From: Desulfovibrionales bacterium
GTDB lineage: Bacteria; Desulfobacterota; Desulfovibrionia; Desulfovibrionales; Desulfomicrobiaceae
Reading direction: 5' to 3'
DNA length: 64,000 nt
Assembly: GCA_012729655.1 (NCBI GenBank)
Contig: JAAYCS010000036.1
Location: 1-64,000 of the forward strand
Each line of letters begins with the position of its first letter. Position 1 is the first letter of the stretch. Below, one piece after another: positions 58,048 to 64,000 of this stretch. The notes under the pieces are model-generated. The model saw only the letters and a program-made list of their open reading frames with translations. It searched no databases and had not been told where the DNA came from. Position numbers and translations under genes: made by a program.

Positions 58048-58152
58048 GGGATTCTCGTGGTTCAAGGGTGCTGGGAAAGCGCAAAATTATTCAGGAAGCG
58101 AAATACGGCAGTTCTTTTGAAATCGTCAATGACGCTTCCGCGCCCATTCCGG

Positions 58153-58680
58153 TCAATCCACATACCCGCTGCCAATAGCCGAAAAAGGCAGATCAAGGCC
58201 CAACTGCGGCACGTGCTTGCCGATCCAGGCCACGAAGGTGTTGCTGTTCGGGCCGGGGAAAGCCCTGTACTCGCTCTGCCAGGGATAGTTTCGCGCTGCG
58301 AGGTCCACAGCCTCGATCAGGCCGTCCACACCCTCCCCGCGATGCTCCCTGAGCAACTTGGGACGGGCACCGTACCAATGCCTGTCGGGGGCGTCCTGGG
58401 CGATCCTCGTGACAGGCAGACCCCGGGAAGCGCGCCAGCCAATGACTTCATAGACGGTGTAAGCTGCTTCCCCGGTTCGTTTGGCCGCGACCCACGTGTG
58501 GATGGCGAACCAGCCCCTCCAGCCCCAGGCGTCCGCCCCATAAACCTGCAAAACGGCTTCATGTGTTACGGCAGGATCAGGTGCGATTCCGGCAGGCTCG
58601 CGGCTGGCGGTGCGCCAATCCTGAGTTGAGGAACAGCCAGCCAGCTGGATAAGCACAAGGACAACAAGCGTTCGCATCAT
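58153..58680 (-). CDS. DUF3750 lipoprotein
   Basis: 175 residues with a lipobox (MMRTLVVLVLIQLAGCSS, lipidated Cys at 16). DUF3750 features: HTWVAAKRTGEAAYTVYEVIGW, the YGARPKLLREHRG block and NYPWQSEYRAFPGPNSNTFVAWI with the conserved PGPNSNTF motif. Function unknown. ATG 58680 and 58677 are both possible; AAGGAG lies before the first. TcdA gene upstream, 11 bases away. Confidence 0.88.
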   Translation of the reverse strand: MMRTLVVLVLIQLAGCSSTQDWRTASREPAGIAPDPAVTHEAVLQVYGADAWGWRGWFAIHTWVAAKRTGEAAYTVYEVIGWRASRGLPVTRIAQDAPDRHWYGARPKLLREHRGEGVDGLIEAVDLAARNYPWQSEYRAFPGPNSNTFVAWIGKHVPQLGLDLPFSAIGSGYVD

Positions 58681-58691
58681 TCTGGACTCCT

Positions 58692-59441
58692 TCAACACCG
58701 GACAGATGGCTGCACATCAAGCAGGATACGTATGACCTCACTGGCCACATAGAGCCCAAACATGCCCGTGAGATAGGATATGGACCCTATGGGTGCGCGC
58801 GGACGACCGCTCAGCCCTTGCTCCGGGGCCTCCTCGACAACAGGTTCGTTCTTGTTTTGCGCCGGTTCGGTGGAGAACACACAGCGAACCCCGCTCACCA
58901 CACCCCGACGACGCAGGCGTTTGCGGATGATCTGGGCCAGGGGGCACATGTACGACTTGGAAATGTCTGCAGCGACGATCTTGGAAGGATCGAGCTTGGC
59001 CGCGGCCCCCATGCTGGACACCACGGGAATTCCCAATTCCCGGGCTGCAACAATCAGATTAACCTTGGAATTGACCCCGTCAATAGCGTCCACCAGCACG
59101 TTGAAGCGCTGCTCCAGCAGTCCGGCCACGTTTTCGCCATCCACAAACTGCACTCGGGCTTCCACCCGGCAATTCGGGTTGATGTCCAAAATCCGGTCCC
59201 TGGCCACACGGACCTTGGCCTGGCCGATGGTTGATTCCAGAGCCAGAAGCTGCCGGTTCATATTCGAGAGGCTGACCACGTCGTGATCGAAAAGGACCAG
59301 GCTCCCAACTCCGGCCCTGGCCAAGGCCTCCACCACGTAGGAACCCACCGCGCCCAAACCGAACACGGCCACCGTGGACTCGCCCAGTCGGGAAAGACCG
59401 TCCTCGCCGATGAGTTGCATGGTCCGGGCAAAACGCATCAT
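58692..59441 (-). CDS. tcdA: tRNA threonylcarbamoyladenosine dehydratase
   Basis: A 249-residue E1-like enzyme that cyclises t6A at tRNA position 37 to ct6A using ATP. The nucleotide loop VAVFGLGAVGSYVVEALARAG, the SNMNRQ motif and VDAIDGVNSKVNLI are as in TcdA (CsdL/YgdL), which distinguishes it from ThiF/MoeB (no CxxC zinc pairs). It overlaps the second tatD by ATGA at its start. A CsdE/CsdA sulfur partner is not in the window. Confidence 0.93.
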   Translation of the reverse strand: MMRFARTMQLIGEDGLSRLGESTVAVFGLGAVGSYVVEALARAGVGSLVLFDHDVVSLSNMNRQLLALESTIGQAKVRVARDRILDINPNCRVEARVQFVDGENVAGLLEQRFNVLVDAIDGVNSKVNLIVAARELGIPVVSSMGAAAKLDPSKIVAADISKSYMCPLAQIIRKRLRRRGVVSGVRCVFSTEPAQNKNEPVVEEAPEQGLSGRPRAPIGSISYLTGMFGLYVASEVIRILLDVQPSVRC

Positions 59442-60247
59442 GGTTTCGGCCTCCCGCAGCAGGCGAAAAACTTTCGGGCATTGGCCGCAGTGTACCCGGC
59501 CACCTCTGCCGGATCTTCACCCCGCAACCCGGCCAAGGCTTCGACAATGAGCGGCAGATAGGCCGGTTCATTGCGCTCGAAATCAACTCCCATGGGGGCG
59601 ATGGCCGGACTGTCGGATTCGACCAGCAGACGGTCCCTGGAGACGCGGGCGCAGGCCGCTCGGGCCTTGCGGTTCGCAGGGCGGGTGATGGAGGCACAGA
59701 TGGAAATGTGGCAGCCCGCCTTTTCCAGTACAGGGACCATCTCATGGGATCCGGCGTAGGCGTGCAGCATCATGAACGGCGGGCGCTCACGCATGCCTTG
59801 CAGCAGATCCACCAAGCGCCCGAAGGCCTTCCGACAATGGATGGTCACCGGCCGCCCGTATCGCACGGCCAGATCCATCTGTGCCAGAAAAACCTCCTCC
59901 TGTGCAGCGTCGTTGCGTTCCTCCAGGGCATTGTCCAGTCCAATTTCACCAACACCCACTGGATGGGTGGCCACCAACTCCTCCAATTTTTCCAGCCAGT
60001 CTGAACCACGCCCACGCACGTACCAGGGATGCAGGCCCAGGGAAACGCAGATGTCCGCATGATTTTTTCCAAGACCTAGCACATAGGGCCAATCCCCCTG
60101 GTGGGTTCCGTTACAACACATCATGCGTACCCCGGCCGCCCTGGCCCGGATCAGGGCGGGCTCAAGGGCATGGCGCAGAAACCCGTCCTGCAGGTGGCAA
60201 TGGGCATCGACCAGATCCAGGTCTTGCAGAACACTCCAATCTGTCAC
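59438..60247 (-). CDS. TatD-family metal-dependent hydrolase (second)
   Basis: 269 residues with the TatD metal sites: VDAHCHLQD, SLGLHPWYV, VGEIGLDNALE, TIHCRKAFGRL, MLHAYAGSHE and LLVESDSPAIAP. It differs from the paralogue at 1275-2093 in the third motif (GEIGLDNALEE instead of GEVGLDYYYD). The start is GTG 60247 with a G-rich site upstream, or GTG 60256. It is coupled to tcdA and divergent from the sirtuin gene. Confidence 0.88.
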   Translation of the reverse strand: MTDWSVLQDLDLVDAHCHLQDGFLRHALEPALIRARAAGVRMMCCNGTHQGDWPYVLGLGKNHADICVSLGLHPWYVRGRGSDWLEKLEELVATHPVGVGEIGLDNALEERNDAAQEEVFLAQMDLAVRYGRPVTIHCRKAFGRLVDLLQGMRERPPFMMLHAYAGSHEMVPVLEKAGCHISICASITRPANRKARAACARVSRDRLLVESDSPAIAPMGVDFERNEPAYLPLIVEALAGLRGEDPAEVAGYTAANARKFFACCGRPKP

Positions 60248-60340
60248 GAAAAACACCCCCCTTTTCCCTTTTGCAGCCCCTTGCCCTGTGCTATGCGAAA
60301 CACATGGGGCAGCGGCCAGCCCTCATCCGCAGGAACATTC

Positions 60341-61030
60341 ATGGACTATAAACACGTCGTGGTTTTGACCGGCGCTGGGATCAGCGCCGAGAGCGGCATC
60401 CCCACATTTCGGGGTGCCGGTGGCTTGTGGTTCAAGCACCGCATCGAGGACGTGGCCACAACAGAAGCCTTTGCCCGGAGTCCGGCACTGGTCCTGGAGT
60501 TCTACAACCAGCGCCGGGCCCAACTGGAAATCGCGCAGCCCAACAAGGCCCATACGGCCCTTGCCCGTCTGGAGCAAGGGTACCGGGTCACAATAGTCAC
60601 CCAGAACGTGGACAATCTGCATGAACGGGCCGGCTCAACCAATGTCCTGCACCTGCACGGCCAGCTGTGCCAGGCACGCAGCTCCGCGGACCCGGACCTA
60701 GTCGTGGACATCGGATACAGACCCATCCGCATGGGTGACACCTGTCCCCTGGGCAGCCAGCTCCGGCCCGACGTGGTTTGGTTCGGGGAACCCGTACCCA
60801 TGATGCACAAAGCGAGCGCAGTGGTGGCCACGGCAGACACGCTCCTGATCATCGGAACGTCCCTGGCCGTATATCCCGCGGCATCCCTGGCCCATGAGGC
60901 CCCGGCACGGGCGGTGGTATTCGTCATTGATCCCGAGGCCGAACCGGGGTGGATCCCGGGAGCCAGGGTGTTCCGTGAAAAGGCCACCCGGCGCGTGCCG
61001 CTTCTCGTGGATGAACTGCTTGGAATGTGA
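60341..61030 (+). CDS. NAD-dependent protein deacylase (sirtuin)
   Basis: 229 residues. The NAD-binding GAGISAESGIPTFRG (residues 11-25), TQNVDNLHERAG (88-99), the catalytic His106 in LHLHGQL, PDVVWFGE and GTSLAVYPAASL are intact, so it should remove acetyl, succinyl or similar groups from lysines. The zinc ribbon is reduced: only Cys110 and Cys135 remain of the usual four cysteines. The ATG at 60341 has AGGA seven bases upstream. The candidate selenoprotein gene starts 12 bases after its stop. Confidence 0.92.
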   Translation: MDYKHVVVLTGAGISAESGIPTFRGAGGLWFKHRIEDVATTEAFARSPALVLEFYNQRRAQLEIAQPNKAHTALARLEQGYRVTIVTQNVDNLHERAGSTNVLHLHGQLCQARSSADPDLVVDIGYRPIRMGDTCPLGSQLRPDVVWFGEPVPMMHKASAVVATADTLLIIGTSLAVYPAASLAHEAPARAVVFVIDPEAEPGWIPGARVFREKATRRVPLLVDELLGM

Positions 61031-61042
61031 GGAGGGAGAAAT

Positions 61043-61186
61043 ATGGAAGATCTGTTGTATGTCTTGCTTATCGTCGGCGTATGGATCGTGCTGGTCAAGG
61101 TCGTATTCCCGAAAATCGGGATTCATGGCTGAGGCCCAGCCACCAAGGGCTGCAGTTGGCAGCCCAGAGACAAGGACAAATCATGA
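61043..61186 (+). CDS. Tiny membrane protein; possible selenoprotein with in-frame UGA
   Basis: The sirtuin stop is followed by GGAGGGAG and an ATG. Up to the TGA at 61130-61132 the product is 29 residues: a charged start, one hydrophobic helix (LLYVLLIVGVWIVLVKVVF) and PKIGIHG. If the UGA is read as selenocysteine the frame continues as G-P-A-T-K-G-C-S-W-Q-P-R-D-K-D-K-S to a second TGA (61184-61186), a 47-residue protein with Sec30 and Cys37 on one side of the membrane. A perfect hairpin lies at bacterial-SECIS distance (61147-61165). If not read through, it is a 29-residue one-helix protein ending at 61132. The strong ribosome site and tight spacing make translation likely either way. Confidence 0.6.
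61147..61165 (+). promoter_or_regulatory. Candidate bacterial SECIS hairpin
   Basis: GGGCTGC and GCAGCCC form a perfect 7-bp stem with the loop AGTTG. The loop begins 21 bases after the UGA, and its second base is G. Both agree with what is known of bacterial SECIS elements (loop about 16-37 bases from the UGA, a G among the first two loop bases). No T-tract follows, so it is not an ordinary terminator. Confidence 0.5.
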
Positions 61187-61588
61187 CTCACGCAGTTCGG
61201 TCATGATGAGACCCACAAACCTGTCCGACCGGCTTTGATATTCCCAGCCAAGTTGGACGGAGCACTGGCGGCAGAAGGCAAAACGCCATGCATATCCCGC
61301 AAACCAAGTGAAGGCGAGGGTGGAATCCCCACCGAAGCCGCACCCCCCGGCTTGGGCAAAGCAACCGACCTCGAAAAGAATGCCCATAGGGTTGAAGAGG
61401 GCATGGATGTGTCTACCGCCCACCTCGATCCGGTCCCTGGGGCTGGCGATGGGCTGGCCGCAGGCCCGACAGAGCAGCATTCTCTGGCCGGATGACTCCA
61501 AGTCGGCCCTGCTCTCGTCAACCAGAAAAGGATCATGGCCGGGACATTCCAGCCGCCGGCAGCTGATGAACAAGTGGCCCTGAAACAT
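61181..61588 (-). CDS. Bacterial CULT-domain (cereblon-like) protein
   Basis: 135 residues. From Cys40 on it follows the CULT domain, the thalidomide-binding part of cereblon: zinc ligands in LCRAC (Cys40, Cys43) and FCRQC (Cys106, Cys109), FNPMG (66-69) and the aromatic cage Trp95, Trp101 and Trp115 in TWFAGYAW and LGWEYQ. It lacks the Lon-like domain of eukaryotic cereblon, as do the known stand-alone bacterial proteins. The native ligand and role are unknown. The first 35 residues are less conserved, and the ATG at 61588 has only a weak ribosome site. Its 3' end overlaps the candidate selenoprotein frame. Confidence 0.85.
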   Translation of the reverse strand: MFQGHLFISCRRLECPGHDPFLVDESRADLESSGQRMLLCRACGQPIASPRDRIEVGGRHIHALFNPMGILFEVGCFAQAGGCGFGGDSTLAFTWFAGYAWRFAFCRQCSVQLGWEYQSRSDRFVGLIMTELRES

Positions 61589-61632
61589 GGCGTATCAATT
61601 ATCCCACTCCAATCTGAAAGCAAAGAGACCCC

Positions 61633-62091
61633 ATGCACATGCTTGCCATTCGTATCGCCCAGGCCGGACTTGTCGCCCGCATCTGGGAATCCTTGAGACA
61701 GGAGGTCGGCACTGAGCGGGCCAGTGCGATCCTGGTCGCAGCCATCGCAGCCGACGCCCGATGTGCGGGGGAAACGTTTGCCCGCACGGCCCCGGGCCGA
61801 GCGAGCCTGCACCATTTTGCCACGGTCCTGGACCGCTGGCAGGACGGAGGTGCGCTGAATATAAAAGACATCCGCCTGACTGAGACGGCCCTGCATTTCG
61901 CCGTGACGGCCTGCGGCTATGCCCAATCCTATGCTGACATGGGCCTGGCACCGGAACTTGGGTCCATCCTGTCCTGTTCCCGGGATGAACCCTTTGCCCA
62001 GGGCTACAGCCCAAACCTGTCCATGTACCGCTCCAGGACCATCATGCAGGGGGCGCCCGCATGCCTTTTTACCTTCACATGGGCTTCATAA
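61633..62091 (+). CDS. L-2-amino-thiazoline-4-carboxylate hydrolase family protein
   Basis: 152 residues. The C-terminal half has VTACGYAQSYADMGLAPELGSILSCSRDEPFAQGYSPNLSMYRSRTIMQG, of which the C-x-R-D and F-x-x-G-Y-x-P-x-L features are those I associate with the ATC hydrolase family (cysteine synthesis from thiazolines in Pseudomonas; other roles elsewhere). There is no signal peptide or helix. The start is ATG 61633 or 61639. It is divergent from the CULT gene with a 44-base gap. Confidence 0.65.
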   Translation: MHMLAIRIAQAGLVARIWESLRQEVGTERASAILVAAIAADARCAGETFARTAPGRASLHHFATVLDRWQDGGALNIKDIRLTETALHFAVTACGYAQSYADMGLAPELGSILSCSRDEPFAQGYSPNLSMYRSRTIMQGAPACLFTFTWAS

Positions 62092-62626
62092 GTCGTGCTG
62101 TTCACAACTAATCCCTTTAATTCAATATAATATCCATGGAAGGAACTTAACAGACCCCCTTCTCGGCATGCACACTGCGGCACGTCTTCCCGCCTGCAAG
62201 CAAGACTCCGACAGTCTCAGTCCCTGTTCTTCTCAACCCGCGCCGGCGATCGTTGGAGCCCGCTCAATGGCCCGCCCCCCCGCCAACACAAGGTTACATT
62301 TTCGCAGATGCTGATGTTCGTAATCCCCGAAAACTCTGCCTCGGCTGGTGTGTTCCTAAATGGGCCGATAATCCGGCTGGCTTTGCCCAATAAAAGTTAC
62401 TGACACCCACTAGTTGATATTTTATTCTATTATTTCAGAATATTAATATCAATCCGAACATTGCAATAATACTTTTGCGAACACATCAACCATTTTCCCT
62501 GCGGCTGATAATTCTGTTCATTGCCTGTTCAAAAAATGAATTCAGGTGTTTGTCTTGACGGTTTTATAAACTGGGGATTGACGAACAAAAAAAAGAACAG
62601 CACCGAGAAACAAGCAGGAGGTGAAT
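62092..62626. other. 535-bp intergenic region
   Basis: I find no gene, tRNA or clear terminator. The part 62405-62530 is AT-rich for this genome and holds TTGATATT (62414-62421) and its inverse AATATCAA (62445-62452), probably promoter DNA for the DUF4126 gene. TTGACG occurs at 62554. The left part is ordinary GC-rich DNA without a frame that looks coding. Confidence 0.5.
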
Positions 62627-63268
62627 ATGGACCAACTCTCGCATGTCGCCACCATCATCGCCCTGACCATGGGCACGGCCTGGGCCAGCGGCATCAATCT
62701 CTACGCAGCGGTGCTCATGCTCGGCATCATGGGCATGAGCGGGGGCGTACAACTTCCTCCGGATCTGCAGATCCTGGCCCACCCGGCCGTACTGCTGGCC
62801 GCTGGCTTCATGTATGTTGTTCAATTCGTGGCCGACAAAATCCCTGGGGTGGACACGGGCTGGGATACCCTGCACACCTTTGTGCGCATCCCGGCAGGAG
62901 CGGTGCTGGCGGCAGGAGCGGCTGGTGCCGTGGATCCGTCGCTATCCCTGGCTGCGGCCCTGGTTGGCGGGGGTGTGGCTGCTGTTTCCCACGCAGCCAA
63001 ATCAGGAACCCGGATCGTCATCAACGCCTCCCCCGAGCCCTTCAGCAACTGGGCCGCCTCGGTGAGCGAGGACGTCATGGTCGTGGGCGGACTGTGGATG
63101 GCTCTGAACCATCCCTTCCTTTTCCTGGCCCTCTTCGTGTGCTTCATTGCCCTCATGATTTGGCTTTTGCCCAAAATCTGGAGTGGCGTGAAAAAGGTCT
63201 TCCGTTTTATCTTCAACCTGTTCCGCAGCAAGGAACATATGCCCCATCAACCCCCACGCCAGGAATAA
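62627..63268 (+). CDS. DUF4126 membrane protein
   Basis: 213 residues with about six hydrophobic helices. The N-terminal ALTMGTAWASGINLYAAVLMLGIMG and FVADKIPGVDTGWDTLHTFVRIPAGA are the recognisable DUF4126 blocks, with SHAAKSGTRIVINASPEPFSNW in the middle. Function unknown. The ATG at 62627 has AGGAGG at five bases; the GTG at 62621 lies inside the site. It ends before an intrinsic terminator. Confidence 0.85.
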   Translation: MDQLSHVATIIALTMGTAWASGINLYAAVLMLGIMGMSGGVQLPPDLQILAHPAVLLAAGFMYVVQFVADKIPGVDTGWDTLHTFVRIPAGAVLAAGAAGAVDPSLSLAAALVGGGVAAVSHAAKSGTRIVINASPEPFSNWAASVSEDVMVVGGLWMALNHPFLFLALFVCFIALMIWLLPKIWSGVKKVFRFIFNLFRSKEHMPHQPPRQE

Positions 63269-63271
63269 AGA

Positions 63272-63304
63272 AAGGTCATCCCGTTCTGGGATGGCCTTCT
63301 TTTC
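63272..63304. terminator. Intrinsic terminator between DUF4126 and mscS
   Basis: AAGGTCATCCC and GGGATGGCCTT form an 11-bp stem (one T-G pair) around GTTCT, followed by CTTTT. It lies between convergent genes and may serve both. Confidence 0.85.
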
Positions 63305-63316
63305 CATAAAATACGA

Positions 63317-64000
63317 TCAGTCCTCCCGCTTTATCCGAACGAACCCCTCCCCGGATCGGACGTGGAGATCCATCTGTGGAAACGGGATTTCAATGCCGTT
63401 CTCCCGGAACTTGGCATCGATGGCCTCCCGGATTTCAGAAGGGGCAGATGCGGACAGATCCACGTGCCGGACCCAGAAGCGGGCGATAAAATCCAGAGAG
63501 TTCACCCCAAAATTACTGAAAATGACCCAGGGCGCAGGCGCGGAGAGCACAGCAGGATGTTCAGTGACTGCCTCCAGCAGGAGCTGCTTGACCAGCTGCA
63601 CATCCGAACCATAGGCCACGCCCACGGCCACGTCGCGACGGATGCGCACATCGTTGCGGTGCGTCCAGTTGGTGACTTGGTTGGCGATAAGGGTCGAATT
63701 GGGCAGGAATATCTTGGCATTTTCGAATGTCTGCACCTCGGTATTGCGGATGTTGACGCTCATGACCTTGGCCCAGACCCCGTTCACCTCGATGACATCG
63801 CCGGGCTGGATGGCGCGGTCGAAGAGAAGGATGAGGCCGCTGATGAAATTGCTGATAATGGTCTGCATGCCGAAGCCGATGCCAACGGAAAGGCCCCCGG
63901 CGATGACCGCGAAGCTGGTCAGACTGATGCCCAGTAAATTCAGGCTGACAAGTGCATACAGCAGCCACAGGCAGTAGATACCGATACGCTGCAGGGAAGC
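63317..64000 (-). CDS. MscS-family mechanosensitive channel, C-terminal part
   Basis: The gene enters from beyond 64000; 227 codons plus the stop are visible. They cover the pore helix and vestibule: LTSFAVIAGGLSVGIGFGMQTIISNFISGLILLFDRAI (TM3 with Gly/Ala packing), PGDVIEVNGVWAKVMSVNIRNTEV and the beta domain FLPNSTLIANQVTNWT, the classic MscS signature, then a C-terminal alpha/beta domain ending VRIKRED. It releases solutes under osmotic downshock. The N-terminal part, possibly with extra helices as in MscK/YbdG types, is outside the window. Confidence 0.93.
   Translation of the reverse strand, partial: ASLQRIGIYCLWLLYALVSLNLLGISLTSFAVIAGGLSVGIGFGMQTIISNFISGLILLFDRAIQPGDVIEVNGVWAKVMSVNIRNTEVQTFENAKIFLPNSTLIANQVTNWTHRNDVRIRRDVAVGVAYGSDVQLVKQLLLEAVTEHPAVLSAPAPWVIFSNFGVNSLDFIARFWVRHVDLSASAPSEIREAIDAKFRENGIEIPFPQMDLHVRSGEGFVRIKRED

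Noticed and set aside
61130-61165. Hairpin after the small ORF taken as a rho-independent terminator
   Set aside because: No T-tract follows the stem, and its distance from the UGA fits a SECIS better.
62092-62626. tRNA or small-RNA gene in the long gap
   Set aside because: No cloverleaf-compatible pairing or T-loop sequence was seen; the region looks like ordinary non-coding DNA plus a promoter.

Overview
The window reads as a contiguous chromosomal segment of a GC-rich (about 60% by eye) Gram-negative anaerobe, most likely a sulfate reducer of the Desulfovibrionales, with a Desulfomicrobium-like gene content. This assignment is inference. It rests on a Wolinella-type fumarate reductase beside a two-subunit class I fumarase and malic enzyme, an NfnAB pair, a nickel ECF transporter, KdsD (lipopolysaccharide synthesis) and protein families I associate with that order. 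Genes are densely packed, with many 4-base start/stop overlaps. I see no rRNA, tRNA, insertion sequence, prophage or CRISPR array.

Layout. 1-9.9 kb: the start of enolase, coaX, a Trm112-like protein, a TatD hydrolase, an M24 peptidase, a gate-domain membrane protein and the operon purF-kdsD-ykgJ-PBP1A (minus strand). 10-17 kb: carB, a nucleoside phosphorylase and the copper ATPase copA (minus). 17.3-23.6 kb (plus): frdCAB, fumarase alpha and beta, and malic enzyme, a module that interconverts succinate, fumarate, malate and pyruvate. 23.7-35.5 kb: M16 protease, patatin, uracil-DNA glycosylase, nitroreductase, a DUF2318/ABC cassette, a membrane-anchored spermidine-synthase-like protein, wrbA and an unknown protein. 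35.5-39 kb (minus): nikKMLQO nickel/cobalt uptake, with an intrinsic terminator after nikK. 39.3-51.1 kb: RlmI-like methylase, lipoate ligase, metG, RicT/PSP1, nfnAB, alaS and recA. 51.4-58 kb: a PP-loop/NFACT-R-like fusion protein, a small tRNA-binding protein, an EamA transporter and an RND efflux pair. 58-64 kb: DUF3750, TcdA, a second TatD, a sirtuin, a very small membrane protein, a cereblon-like CULT protein, an ATC-hydrolase-like protein, DUF4126 and a partial MscS channel.

Most interesting points. (1) A 12-base gap after the sirtuin gene leads to a tiny one-helix membrane protein whose frame reads through a UGA followed, at bacterial-SECIS distance, by a perfect 7-bp hairpin; it may be an undescribed 47-residue selenoprotein. 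(2) The next gene encodes a stand-alone bacterial CULT (cereblon thalidomide-binding) domain with all zinc and tryptophan-cage residues. (3) A ThiI-like PP-loop enzyme carries a putative C-terminal NFACT-R RNA-binding domain. (4) Several unexplained regulatory palindromes and a 22-bp perfect inverted repeat lie in intergenic DNA.
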